Shown in pieces: positions 23,113 through 37,931 of a stretch of DNA of 64,000 nucleotides. Within the stretch, counting starts at the first letter, position 1. Every line of letters starts with the position of its first letter. The stretch lies in assembly GCA_037102815.1 (NCBI GenBank), contig BTPP01000005.1, positions 2,604,001 through 2,668,000 of the forward strand. Reading direction: 5' to 3'. Position numbers and translations under genes: made by a program. The DNA is from Neurospora intermedia. Lineage: Eukaryota; Ascomycota; Sordariomycetes; Sordariales; Sordariaceae. The notes under the pieces are model-generated. The model worked only from the letters and a program-made list of their open reading frames with translations, was not told the origin of the DNA and searched no databases.

Positions 23113-24820
23113 CTACTCAACCAGCCACTCTTCAACCTCTACCCCCATGCTCCTCCCCAACCCCCTTATCACCTCCCACCCGACATTACACCTCCATTTC
23201 CCTCCTCTATCCATCTGATCACCCGTCACGCCTCCCGCTCCCGTGCCACCAACTTTCACCAACAGCCGCAAACTTGCCAACGTGGCAATAGCCATTTCGA
23301 TATCCGCATCCATCTCCCTGCTACTGGAATCCTGGTCCAGCCACTTAGGATCCCACTCCCCCCTCACAGCCATAAAGATAGCCAGCATGCGCTCCAACAC
23401 AAACGCGTGAGCACCGAGCAGCTTGCGCGCAATCTTGCGGTGCTTGCTCTGCGCGCCGCGATGTCCGCCCCGGCCCATGCCGACGGAAAGCCCACCGCGC
23501 CGCCGGCGACGGCCGTGGTGGAAGGTGGAGAAGAGGACAAGGTCGTGGCGGGTGGGGTTGTGGGAGGCGAGGTAGGAGGCCAGAAGAAGAAGACGGGCAG
23601 TAGGTGGGAGGAGGGTCGAGAGGTCGGTGGTGGTTGCTGAGACGAGGGGGTTCGCTGTGGCTTTGGGTTTGGAGGGGGTAGTAGTGGTTGAATGGGCCTT
23701 TCGGGGGGTGTTGGCTTGGGAGGGCGGTGCTGATGGCAAGGCGGCAGTGTTGTCTTTTGCCGCAGCCTGGGTTGTGGTTGTCGTTGATGAGTATGACCGT
23801 ACGGCCACGATGCCGGGGTCCAAGAGGGATTCATCTTGGAAGTGGACGCGGGCGGCGACCATCAGTTTGGAGAACTCTCGGGGAGCGTGTGTGCCGGCGA
23901 GGATGGGCGCCGTGAAGCGTGGCCAAAGGGATGTACAGGCGTGCTGGAGCGCAGGAAGGGTGCGGGAGGCGGATCGAGCCAAAGCATCATGGACGGCTCC
24001 AGTGAAGCGGTTCCATAGCTCTGTTGTTTCTTGTATCGTCGTCGTGGGGAGTGGTGCCGTAGGTAGCGAGGTTGTGTTCAAAATGGTGACAAACTCATTC
24101 TTGGTGTAGTTTGGGAGCTCTATGTAAGGGACGAAGGAGGTTCGTAAGAAGCCGGCGGGAGGCGACGTGACAATGAAGACACTGGTTATACGAGGGATCT
24201 GAGGGGGCATGTCTGTTAGCCAAATTGTGTCTACTCTGAGGGAGTGTGCCAGAAGCCTTACAATCTCGGAGAGCCTGGCCAGGGCTGGGAGGAGTGTGAT
24301 GGGCGCTTCCCGTTGACGATCGATGCCGTCAAAGACAAGTACGAAGCGGAAGTTGTCCGGATATGATGGGTATTTGAGCATCTTGGACAGCTCAACAACC
24401 ATTTGCGAGACAGAGTCGCATCTTGTCGCACCACCCTGCCATTGTAGGGCTTCTGCGACCTTTGCAATGGTTGATTCGTAGAGGTGACGGGCTGTTATAC
24501 ATTCGATCGAGTTGACGATGACGTATCTTAGAAGGGGTTCATCTTTCTCGGTATCGTCTTGAAGTGCTTGTAGTAAAGCAGCCGTTATGGCGCTCTTGCC
24601 GGTGGCTTCGGTTCCGTGTATTACGAGGTTCCGGCATGGTGCTGCGTGAGGCTATCAAGAGGTGTTAGCAAGCGGAAGCTGAGGGGTGAGGAAGCTGTGT
24701 TTTGGTCATTACATGCAGGAGAGTTGCTACGGCCCGTATTTGAGCGTCACGGCAGGGAAATGTCTGGGAGAGAGTGGTGAATAGCAGCTCGTCAGGGAGC
24801 TGGAAGAGGGAGTCGCCCAT
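23113..24820 (-). CDS. orc5: Origin recognition complex subunit 5 (ORC5)
   Basis: Subunit of the six-part ORC that marks replication origins in the nucleus. Two exons, 24820-24713 and 24651-23113, give 548 residues; the 61-nt intron has GTAATG and TAG ends and falls between codons. The start is the ATG opening MGDSLFQLPDELL. An AAA+ fold is evident: Walker A GTEATGKS at about residues 49-56 and Walker B VLVFDGID at about 140-147. The C-terminal part contains a Ser/Thr/Pro-rich insert (about residues 320-380) before the typical ORC5 C-terminal domain. The Walker motifs suggest ATP binding is kept. The identification rests on motifs, length and overall resemblance. Confidence 0.88.
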
Positions 24821-27800
24821 GCTAAGAATTGTCAAGGTAGATTGTTGCTAGTTGCCTCTCCTCGATTGTTGTATTTCGAGTTGGTTGGCAGCTGGGGTTC
24901 GCAGAGCAAGATGTCGTGATTCCAGTCTTGTAGTCTTCTCGGTCTATCAAGACCGGCGTGGGTTTGTTCGTCCAAGATCGCTTGGAGATGCAATTGATGG
25001 AGGTTGCCCTGGCATTTCAACTTGGGATGCAGACGCGTTGCGCGTCGTTCTCTTTACACCCCTGTATTGTAACAGGGGTCCCGCTGTAATGACAGCCAAA
25101 GACCCCCCCAAAAGAAGCACAGGGCAACAACTTTTGGGATATGTGAATTGTACCTAGTGTACTGCCATCCATTCAGTTGTCACCCTTTCTATCATTGACT
25201 TCTACAATTCTTCCTGAAGCTTGACTTCCATTCAGTGACACCTGAGCTTTGGTGATCCTCCGGCCATCTGCTTTTGAACATGGAAGTGACCATAATAACT
25301 CTGGCAGTGTTCTTCCAGTTCAGAGTGTTAAGTGTCCAGCGCATGTCAGATCTGACGCCCATGAATCCGAGGAAGACATAACCGCCTCGACTTATCGATG
25401 GCAGGAACATCTGAACATCAACAAAAGTCCTTACTATTAAACAATCAAGTGCATGCCTAGATTAGTCATAGCCTTCACTACTACTGAGAGTGCCCAAGCA
25501 GGCCGTGGGCATTGAAAGCGGGCCGGGTATCTGGACGGAAACTGCCCAGTTGCTGCTTGGTGGTAAGAACCGGAGACCACCAAGAATGTGATACGAGGAG
25601 GGAGGACCAGGAGGAGGAGCAAGGTCGCCGGCTTATCGAAGCGCGTTGGCTTCGGTGAATAATACGGGAAAGCTGATGCCGGATCACCTGGTTTGGATGA
25701 CTATGATCTGAGGGCTGTTATTGTGGGTGCTGGTGCGGGCGTAGATACGGGTCCCACGCCTTCGCCGACGCATACGCCTCTTCATTCTAGTGAGAGCCAG
25801 GAGGAGGTGGTGGCGGTTAGTCGAGCTGCGGAGAGTTCCTCTACTTTGTGTTTGAGGTAGTCATTGGTGTTCAGAACATGATAGCTTGGATATGCTTGGA
25901 GTTGGATCGATGCCCATTTCTTTGACCATTTGCTGCATAGAACATCTGTCCTGACAGTTCCTTTTGCCTGTATTCACTGAACATGGTCACAGTTGAAATC
26001 GGTCGAAAGCTGGGACTTGTGCATCTAACTCCCCTGAGCTGCTCTTCGAGAGTGTCGCGCCATCAGCCTGGTTGACAGCCATAGTGAAGCCGTGAATCCA
26101 AGACAATTGTCAACCATAATAACCTTATGTATTGACCATCTCATGAAATTAAAAGGAACGGCGATCTTTCACAGCGAGCTCAAGCACTCTATACAGACGG
26201 GAATTCTCTAGAGCACGGCACATCTCAACCCGGAGTCGCACCTTCCTTCCCAGCTCCATCCCGTCTCCTCGCCCACTCAGGCACACAATCTCCCCAGACA
26301 CCGCGCTCCTTCCGTCACATCCTCCTAATTAACGGTACATAAGGCATACTTTCCAGTCGTCCTTCCGCCCAACGAGGCACACAGCAAAAAAGCACAGCCA
26401 AAAAGATGGCAGACTAGCATAGCGGCACACAAGCCCGCAAGCAAGAAGAAACGCAGAATGAACAGCATCAGGCCATGCGTTCACTTCCTGCAAAGACCAA
26501 GAATTTTCGAAGAGCACAAAGATCGCACAAAGATCAAGCTTCTTCTGACTGATACCATCTTGACGATGGGTCAAGAGACGCACTGTCTCTGATACGAGCA
26601 CAGAGTCCTCGAGCACAGAGAGGCCTCTTTACGAAACGAAAGCAACAAACAACCGACAACGGCGACAGACCGGACCGGACCAGACGAAGAGAAGCAAAAG
26701 CAAAGCTTCCTGCCAAGATCAGTAGAACGATCAGCTGATCTTCAGAGCTCAAACAGAGAGTTCTGAACAACGCCCGATGATGGGTCAAGCAAGCTCTCAA
26801 AGCAGAGCAGAGAGCAAAGCAGAGCAAAGCAAAGCGAAGAGATGCTTTGTAAAGTCGAGAAAAACAATAAAACTAACAAAAACTAACAAAAACCAATACT
26901 ACTACTTGGATACCGGGATCTTGGATAAAACCTGAGGAGGTATAAACCCTTATTTTTTTATCTAACTTACTTTTTGATTTTTTTTTTCTCTTTGCTTCAC
27001 TTTCGATTTATCCTTCTAGCTCTGCTCTTCGTATCTTCGTATCTCATATACCTTAGCATCATTTCCTCCGCTATTATTTTACTACCCTCTTAATCCCAAC
27101 TTTCATCGCTATTATTACTATTACTACAGTTTAACCCGAGCTTCACTAGCTAGCAAACCCGCCAATACACTATATCCTACTTCCTGTGTCTAAATCCCTT
27201 CCACTCGCACTACTCCCTCGGCTTCTTTTTATTTTTTTAACTACTTGTCGTTTACCCGTTCGCCTACAGGCACGGGGATATAAGTATACCTAGTGTGTAG
27301 TTGTATAGTAGTAAAGACGTTAGTTACTTAAATAGTAGTAGCGAAAATATTAGGAAGTTGGAAGTTGGATGTTGGAGATTGGAGGTTGATATTCGAGTTG
27401 TTACGAGACGATAATGAGTCCACTAAGTAATAGAGGATGTAAGAGGAAGAGAAAGATAAAGAGGAGTTGCGAGAAAGTAGGTTGTGTTGACACTTAAATA
27501 CTTCAACTTATCCTAGTCTCCGACTGACCGAGTCGCCGACCTATAGATATATTAAAGCAAATATAAATAACAACCTTGCTCGTTGCAATACTCAGATAAT
27601 CCACCTCAGTTAACTGAGCTCCCAAGACCGAAGCTATAAGGAGCTCCTGGAGAGATATCTTGTTATACAACATTGCAAGCCCTCCGACTGAGATAAAAAT
27701 ATAAGAGAATAGAAGAATAGGGGACGATAGTAACTTTATACCTGCCGCCCATCTCTACTTAAACTTCATTACAGCAACTTCCACTATATACTAGTCACTT

Positions 27801-28061
27801 CAGTAGCAGCCAAAGACAACTCATTCATGTTCAACATGTCACATTACATTCAGAGAGCACATGGGCTGAGTTCATTCACATCGTATTCATTAACCAGACA
27901 AGAGCTTTTCATCGCGCACAAAAACAGGCAAGGTATATAGAGAAAAAAAAGGAACTTCATTTGATACACAGCTCATAGGAGGAACGTCCCGAAAAACCCT
28001 TTCTTTACTCTATACACAGGCCATCGTTTCCGTCCCGATTTTGAACTCCCGCATTAAACGC
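24821..28061. other. Intergenic region upstream of ORC5 and downstream of atp-2
   Basis: 3.2 kb without a convincing gene. It includes a short perfect hairpin (25059-25080, ACCCCTGT/ACAGGGGT arms), A/G-rich DNA with repeated AGAGCA words (26.6-26.84 kb), and an AT- and TpA-rich block at about 26.9-27.8 kb that differs from its surroundings. ATP-2 3' untranslated sequence probably starts near 27.9 kb. Confidence 0.55.
26870..27780. other. AT-rich, TpA-rich block, possible RIP-affected relic
   Basis: Composition drops visibly in G+C here, with many TA steps (GATATAAGTATACC, AATATAAATAAC). Neurospora mutates duplicated DNA by RIP (C to T, mainly at CpA), which leaves such blocks. No element family can be named from the sequence, and AT-rich intergenic DNA without RIP is an equal possibility. 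Confidence 0.35.
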
Positions 28062-30286
<2,225 letters not shown>

Positions 30287-31428
30287 CTTGACGATGATTA
30301 AGCGCGACGATGGTGGATGTGGCAGAGGAAAAGATGGCTGCTTTGAAAAGGAAAGAAACGGGTTCGAAAATCTCTCGACGAGCTTCGGTTAGAAGCTGCG
30401 GAGCTCCCAGCAAGACCACGTGATTTGCTCGGTGCCAAAAAGTGAGGGAAAAGTCGAGCAAAGTCGTCTAAAAGTGGGGAAGCTGGCACCTCTTGTCCAA
30501 TCGAGTGCTGGCAATGTTCCCGTCCTTGGCCTTGCCTCAGGTCCAGTTGTCGTCCACTTTTCAGTTCAGGTCTTGCTCTGCTGGTGACGGGATGGAGGTT
30601 GGTTTCAGTTGTTTGTTGCCATCGATCCTATCTGGACTTCTTGGTGGTTGCTGGGCTGCTGCAATTATCTAGACTAGGTAGCCATTTCCCACACTTCCGC
30701 CGCCTCTGCCACTAGTCGCACATTCTCCAGACTTTCCCACTCCGACCCCCGAAGGACACCTTCCCGCGTCACTTTCCGAGACCTGTTCTGGAGCTGCCAC
30801 GCCTTCAATGCTATGGAAGAACTGCTGCTCCCCAGACAAACGCACGGTCTCCGTTGCGGTTTTTCCCGCTGCTCCCAGCTCGTTAGTTCGAACAAGGTCG
30901 GTCTCCCGTCGCCGCACGCCTGGCCCATCTTCTGCAAGCAAATCAAAACATCGGCCGCCCGCACTTTCGTCCCGCACTACACAAAACCGCCAATTTCAAT
31001 CTTTTTTTCCCCAATTGCCAGCTTGGGAATGCGCCAATCACCGTAATATCCCGAACATCGATACGTCGTCACCAACCATCTCAACCAACACTTTAGCAGC
31101 AGCTGGCCTCAACAACATGCAAATCAACGCCACGATAAAAAAAGCAGAAGCCTTTCAAAGTCTGAAGTTGATGTAATTGACAGTTCTCAGATATATGTCC
31201 TTAACCTTTCGAATACGACTTTTAAATAACACGAAGCTTGCCGACCGATACAATATAGATAAAACAAAAAAACAGCACTATTCATGCCGACCGGTTTTCC
31301 CTGTCCAAATCTTCTATGGCGTACGACAAAACGTACGATGCTTTCCTACGCTTGTGGCCTTCACCCGGCCGCTGTAATTCTCATCACCCGCACTTGGACA
31401 ACGGATGGAATATCTGGTCGTTCACACC
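30287..31428. other. atp-2 promoter and branching-enzyme 3' region
   Basis: About 1.1 kb. A CCAAT word lies about 210 bp upstream of the atp-2 start (30496-30500 on the plus strand, so inverted relative to the gene). Short open frames on both strands (30669-30977 -, 30808-31176 +) overlap each other and show no motif. Confidence 0.5.
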
Positions 31429-33990
31429 CTACTCTGAAAGGGTGGACTCGAGTGCAAGGACCTGAGAACGGCAAATTAGCCAACCATTCAGAGAGCCAAG
31501 TGCAATGGGCTGCAGCATAACGAGGGGAACTTACAAAGGCTGTCCTGGCCGGAATGTACACATGGGTGCTGTTCTTGCGGTTGTTCCACGGAAGGTCCGA
31601 AGTGAAGAAGCGAGTCTGGGGATCGAGACGGTTGAAGCCACCGTGCTCCTTGGTATCAGAGTCGAGAACGATGCGGTAGGTGCCCGCCTGCTCAATACCG
31701 ATGCGGTAGTCGGTGTAGCTGTTGGAGGGGTGGAAGTTGAAGACAAAGACCAAGCCGGCGCGCTCAAAGACAATGACCTTATCGCCCTCGTGCTTGAGAG
31801 AGATGTAGGCCTGTGGGGCGTGCAACCAGCCATACTTGTCCTCGGTCAGGTTCATCGACCTGTCAAAGTTGTTGAGGTACTGGTAACGCAAAAGACCATC
31901 TTCCGTAAGGTTGAGCTGGCGCCTGGCGTACCAGAACGAGTTCTGGTTGCCCTCACGGGGGAAGTCAAGCCACTCGGGGTGACCGAACTCGTTGCCCTCA
32001 AAGTTGAGGTAACCTTCACCTCCCAGGGAATGGGTAAGGAGACGGATCATCTTGTGCAGTGCCATGCCGCGGTCGATGACCGGGGTTAGAGGCGTGAGGA
32101 TAGACATGTTGGTGTACAACTCGGCATCGCAGAGATGCATCATGAGGGTCTTGTCACCGACGAGCCTGTTTGAGCGTTAGCCTGAGTCGGAACATGTTGC
32201 CACGGGGTAGGTCACTTACGCTTGATCGTGACTCTCACAGTAAGCAATGGTCTTCTCGCCGTGACGCCTGTTTGTCAAGGTCCAGGTGATATTGGCCATA
32301 TCCCAATCCTCGTCCTTCTTCTCCTTCAGGATCTTGATCCACATGTCGGGAATGGCCATGGCGAGTCTGTAGTCGAAGCCAACACCTCCTAGGGATAGTG
32401 GGAGACACAGAGCCGGCATTCCTGATACATCCTCGGCAACCGTAATGACATTGGGGTATAGTTGGTGAAGCATCTCGTTGGCGAGCATGAGGTAAACGAC
32501 CGCCTCCTCATCAACGTCAGGGCCGAAGTACTCGTGGTAGCCACCAGAGAAACCACTGGGTACGGTTAGCCAAGGCCAAATTCACCATTGGGGAACAGAT
32601 TACTTACGTTCCGATACCGTGGTGGAGGTAAAGCATACTTGTCACACCATCGAATCTGAAGCCATCAAAGGCGTACTCATCCATCCAGAACCTAAGGTTG
32701 CTGAGCAAGAACCTCATGACCTCGTGATGACCGTAGTTGAAAAGCCTGCTGTCCCAAAGATCATGCTTGCCCTTGCCGCCGCCATGGAAGTACTGGTGAT
32801 CAGTACCGTCAAACTCATTCAAGCCATCAAGGACGTTCTTGGAGGCGTGACTGTGGACGACATCGAGCAACACGGCAATACCCATGGCGTGGGCGGTATC
32901 TACCAACTCCTTGAGATCCTCGGGCGGGCCGTATCTGCTGCTTGCCGCGAAGAAGCTGTTCACCTGATATCCGAAACTGGCATAGTAGGCGTGCTCCATG
33001 ATGGCCATGAGCTGAATGGCGTTGTATCCCAGGTTCTTGATGCGAGGAAGCATGGTCTTGGTGAACTCCTTATAGGTAGCCACCTTGCACTCCGGGGAGG
33101 AAATGCCAACGTGGGCCTCGTAGATCCGAAGGCTCTCCGGCTTTGAGGGCCTCTTGTGCTTGAATGTGTATCGTTCGGATTGGGGAGGGTTCCAGAACCT
33201 CGCCTCATATGCGGGCGAGACTGAAAGGTCCTGAGTAACATATTTGATCCATGCTGGCAATCTGTCAACCCATTGGCCGTCGGGGAGCTCGAGGGTGATC
33301 TGTCGAGGAATAAGCATTAGTATGTTGTGATAGAATTGGCGCGACACAGGCCGAGTTGACCTATAGACATACCTTGATCTTGGAGTTGTGGGGGATAGCT
33401 GGTTGCCCGTTGGCCGTGGGAGGAATTGTGATCTCAAAGACGCCGTACTCGTTCTTCTTCATGCGATGAGCGCTCCTATCCCAGTTGTCTGATGCGTGTT
33501 AGAACAGCTCCTCATTTCGCAGTATCTTGGTCCTATAGCATGATACGTACTGAATTCGCCAATGAGGGAGGCTTGTTTGGCATTGGGAGCCCATTCTCTG
33601 TATGTGATGGTGTTGTCCTTGTCGACGTTGAAACCGAAGATCTCGGTACCCTGCAGTTGTACGTGTGTCAGCGGCTTTGATGGCTTCCCTAAGGCGGCTC
33701 ATGACTGACCCTGCTGAACTTCTCCAAACCGCCCTCTGTCTTGTTGATGGTATCAATCCAGGATTGGGCCTTGGAATAGCGGCTCTTGAGGGTATCCTTG
33801 AACGGCTCGAGCCAGGGGTCAATGCTCAAGACACCTGCGCATCTTCTGTATCAGCTTCTGGCACCAGATCGGCAGAGAAAATTGGGGAATAATGGAGAGA
33901 CAAACCGGTGCCATCCTTGGGAATGCCGCTGTTGGCAACGGTGCCGCCGTTAGCGAGCGAGTTGGACGAGTTGTCTGAGATGTCGTTCAT
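31429..33990 (-). CDS. gbn: 1,4-alpha-glucan (glycogen) branching enzyme
   Basis: Makes alpha-1,6 branches in glycogen (GH13 family, cytosol). Eight exons: 33990-33906, 33834-33710, 33650-33551, 33488-33373, 33299-32608, 32555-32220, 32165-31535, 31461-31429. They total 2118 nt, giving 705 residues, normal for fungal enzymes. The start opens [18 protein letters not shown]13 regions are present: [10 protein letters not shown] (region I), [12 protein letters not shown] with the nucleophile Asp (II), [10 protein letters not shown] with the acid Glu (III) and CESHDQ (IV). An N-terminal CBM48-like part ([20 protein letters not shown]) precedes the barrel. The first intron uses a GTTTGT donor. The last exon is only 33 nt and supplies the final residues ([10 protein letters not shown]). 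No targeting signal. Confidence 0.96.
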
Positions 33991-35941
33991 GTTGACAGCT
34001 ACTGTGGTTGGTGTTAGGTGTAGAAGAGGACAGAAGCACGACCAGAAACAAGTCTAGAAGAGTGGAGGTGAAGCGATGGGGGTTTTAAGCGCTTGAAAGA
34101 TTGGGTGATATCAGGTACCACTCTAAGTAGTTAGCTCGTTTCTCGGAGCTTCTTTTAGTAGTGGCAAGCGGCCCAATGGATACACACGACTTTTAACGTT
34201 CAAGTTGGATGGGATGTCGTAGTATGTAGGAGGGGACGGGAGGGGGAGGAGGGCCAGTAGGTGGTAGTCAGGTAAAAGTTGGGTCGGAAAGGGCAAATAA
34301 CAGACTGTGCTCGCTTATTATAACGAGAACCCAACAATCACCCTTGAAAGCGCTTGCAGAATCCGACAGTTGTGTAGCCCGAAATCAGGGAGATTGTCTC
34401 GAAGGCAAAAAAAAAAAAAAAATATTTATGAATGCAGTGAAGTCGTTGGAGGATGGAAATCCTACCTTGGCTTTGCTTAGTTGGATTACGGGCAGGGGAC
34501 AGCGCAAGAAACCCTCTTTGCGTGCTAGATCAACGTGATGAACTCGGGTCTTTTCTCTCTTTGGACGAGTCCCGTTCGAGGGTAGACTAGCTTCTGGTGT
34601 CAATTCTTTTGTTGGTAGTTATGCCACTTGATGTCAAATATCAGCGAATGGCGGAGACCAAAGAGACTATTCGATGACAACTGAATCGAGAGGGGGGAGC
34701 TTCAACAATTATGAACATGAAGAACTGTTGACTATTGGAGTTGATGAATGTACCCCTTGGGGAAGCTATCGATGCTTGATTACATCATTGGCTCCTGGTC
34801 CAGGTTCAAAACCCAACTGACAGAGACCTAACCCAATCTTATTGCCCAAGGGCCACTTATTCTTCTCAATTTTTCACCTCCCATGTAAGCTTTTAGTCAC
34901 TAAAAAAAGGTCGTCCCTTCTAGCTTCCCATTTACCCCTGATGCAGTCTGTTGTTGAGATGCACGATATTATGTATATGTCTTAGTTCCTAGGCGCAGGT
35001 CAGGTCGCAGTCAGGTCGCTTTCTGGACGCCTTTGCATCAATGTATGTCATCTCATTTGCACCAGAGGCGGAAGCATGGTTGGGCTTCTGGGCGTTTGTC
35101 CAGGCGCCTAAGCTCTTATCAAAAGGCTGGCGAACTGGAGCTCTTCAGGTGGAGCTTTCTCGCTTCATGGAGGGGCCGCGAGGGGCAACTGGAGGCAATC
35201 TCCGCAACTGGCGGGGCTCAGAGGGACGGTCGGCAGGGGCGAGAGGAGGGGAAGCTGCTCCCCTTTCCGAATTCGGGTTCTTTCTGCCAGTCAACGGCCT
35301 GACAGCAGTCTGGCACTGCAAGGCAGGTCCTGGTCAGCCCAGCAAGCACCAAGTTCCAGGCTCAGACCATTTGCCGGCCCAGCTGTGCAGTGAGTGGTTG
35401 CCAGTGCAGGCAGCTAAGGCGCCCTGGGTGCCCTGTGGTGACGGGCGCCCCCCGGGACGCGGGATGGCATTCCCCCGCGAGCATGGATCCCGTCTCTCCC
35501 CCGCATCAGGTCTCCAACGAACCTCCGCATGTGCATCATCAGTCTGCTCTCATTGCCTGCCCCGTGCACTTCCTCAGACAGCTCTCCCTTGGCTTGGACG
35601 TGATTGGCGTCGCGACTGCTCTTTCGTCTCTACCTACTCGCTGTCCTTATTGGATCGCAAACATCATCACCAAACCCTGTGATGATGATGCCGACATTTT
35701 GATCTCTTGTAATTGAAAGCGCCCCTTGTTCACTTCCTATTGTCGCATCTTCTTCTCAACCGTGCCTCTACCGCAGACCGAGTTTGGTTCCGATTCCGAT
35801 TCCGATTCCGATCCCGCTTCTCGACCTCCTACCCTTTGCCACCATCCCCGAACTGCCACCTCCCGTTGACACCTCCCGTTCCATCAATCTCCTGCCCTCG
35901 GCCGTGACGAACCTGGGCATGCCTGCCGTTCCGGTCTAATA
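33991..35941. other. Divergent promoter region, branching enzyme / ClpX
   Basis: The two genes diverge from this 1.95-kb stretch. It contains a poly-A run (34408-34423) and a (TTCCGA)-type repeat just upstream of ClpX (35789-35816). An open frame at 35041-35682 (+) is long but lacks motifs and reads through G/C-rich leader-like DNA; I do not call it. Confidence 0.55.
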
Positions 35942-37931
35942 ATGTTGGTCCTACCCAGGGCCGTTCGCCGTGCCTCGTCCGTCGCTGTCCCCATAATGTT
36001 CACCGCAAGAACTCCCGCATCGCAGCATCTCGCCCGGCTGCGATACATATCCTATTCGTCCCGCTTAGCCCTGTCTCCCCGTCGCTCCCAGTCCTACAAC
36101 AATCAGGGCTTTACCTCAAGCTATGATCCGAACCAGGAGAATGGCCGAGGCCCAATATTCTCCAACAAGGCTAGCTTTGGCGTCCCCCAATTCTACCCGC
36201 GCGATTTGAAGCGGCGCGTAGACGATTACGTAGTCGGCCAGGATCGCGCCAAAAAGACCATCTGTTCCGTCATCTTCAACCACTACCAGAATATTCGCCG
36301 TCGTCAACATCACGAAATCCAGGACCAGCGCCAGCGTGAAAAGTTGCAGCGACAGAGATATGCTCGAGATCATAGAGATCTGCAAGACCGTGAAGGCTAC
36401 AGTGGTAGCAGCAGGGACATACATCCTGTCGAAGGTGGGCGACGGTCATCTGTTGAACCCTGGCTTAACTCTCCCCCGAAGCCGCGACGGCAATGGGCTG
36501 ATAAGCGCATACTTGAAGACGAGTTTCCGGGTCATCACGAGTCCGTTCTGGGGACACACCGTGACCGCGATCGTGACCATCCCCTGGCTGAGGACCATTT
36601 TGAGACGCCCTCTGTTGATGACTTTTACATCCCCGAGGACACCAATGCTCCTCAGCGCGTAAAAATTGACAAGAGTAACCTGTTGCTGATAGGACCAACG
36701 GGTGTGGGCAAGACGTATATCCTAGAGTGAGCGGGACTCTCCCTTTCCTTGTGCCTATGCCCCCGTGTCGCATGCTTATCTGCCATATGCTAGAACCCTG
36801 AGCAAGAAGCTCAACGTGCCCTTTACGATAAGCGACTGTAACTCGTTCACCCAGGCTGGGTATATCGGACAAGATGTGGAAGCGTGTATCGAGCGCCTCC
36901 TCATCGAAGCCAACTACGACGTCAAGGCCGCCGAACATGGAATTGTCGTGTTGGACGAGTTTGACAAGATCGCAAGACGGGAAACTGTTAACGGGAGAGA
37001 TGTTGGCGGTGAGGGTGTCCAGCAGGCTCTTTTGAAGCTCGTCGAGGGTACCAAGGTCACCGTCAGTGTTAAGGATCATCGGTCGTCACGGCCGCCGCCG
37101 CCTCCCAACCTCAACATTTCGACACCCGGCTACGGACCAACGAGCACCACGCCGTCTGCTACTCCTGGCAAAGTTGAACAGTACATTGTAGACACCAGCA
37201 ACATTCTGTTTGTCTTTTGCGGTGCCTTTGTCGGGCTTGACAAGACTGTCCTCAGGCGGGTCGCAAAGCCATCGATAGGCTTCGGTGCTGAAGTCAGAAA
37301 CCACCGCGGCTCTTCCATGTCCAGCAGTCAAGATATTCTTCCTCCCGAGCTGTACAGCCATCTACCGCACCAGCCTCCGACGATGTCAGTAGACTTGTCA
37401 GGTGGAAGCCTGGCATCTCACGGCGGTGGTGGCTTTACTCCGCTCGATCTAGCTTCACCGGCCGATCTCCAGGCCTTTGGTTTCATCCCCGAACTCATCG
37501 GCCGTCTTCATAACATCTGCGCCCTAAGTCCTCTCTCTCTTGACGAGCTCTACCGCATCCTCACGGAACCGCGCAACAGCCTGGTAGCGCAGTACACAGC
37601 CCTGTTCGAGACCTACCCCAGTAAGCTGTACTTCACTCGCAAGGCGCTCTATGCCATTGCCGAGAGGGCGGCCAAGAACGAAACAGGCGCCAGAGGGTTA
37701 AAGATGGAAATGGAGCGCGTGCTGGCAGAGCCCATGTACGATGCGCCCATGCCCTATGTTCTCATCACAGAGGGTTGTGTCAAGGGGACGGAGAAGGCCG
37801 GTTACTGGGGCAAGGACGGTAGGCTGGAGCTAGAGAGAATGATGGCGGAGGAGGATCAGAAGGGGCTTGGACAGGGACCGGTAGAAGGAGGGTTTGAAAG
37901 GATGAGGGAGGCGGGACAGAGTGGTGCATGA
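35942..37931 (+). CDS. clpX: Mitochondrial ClpX-type AAA+ unfoldase (Mcx1 family)
   Basis: ATP-driven protein unfoldase of the mitochondrial matrix; with ClpP, where present, it forms a protease. Exons 35942-36726 and 36794-37931 (67-nt intron, GTGAGC...TAG) give 640 residues. The N-terminus (MLVLPRAVRRASSVAVPIMF) is a typical presequence. Key motifs: Walker A GPTGVGKT (251-258), pore loop GYIG (284-287), Walker B IVVLDEFD (312-319), and FIPELIGRLHNI, matching the FIPEFIGR element of ClpX. The N-terminal Cys4 zinc domain of bacterial ClpX is absent. About 110 charged, Arg/Gln/His-rich residues (roughly 118-230) lie between DDYVVGQDRAKK and the Walker A strand, where bacterial ClpX has a short linker. 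A second, Pro/Ser-rich insert follows the Walker B region (VKDHRSSRPPPPP). Confidence 0.92.

Noticed and set aside
25059-25080. Short hairpin ACCCCTGT...ACAGGGGT as a possible terminator or element end
   Set aside because: Only 8-bp arms; such hairpins are expected by chance and fungal Pol II does not use them as terminators.
31505-32089. 194-codon plus-strand ORF opposite branching enzyme
   Set aside because: Shadow of the GH13 coding exon with no motif of its own.
35041-35682. 213-codon plus-strand ORF upstream of ClpX
   Set aside because: No motif, atypical codon use and a position in leader or promoter DNA; could be a leader ORF but not supported as a protein.
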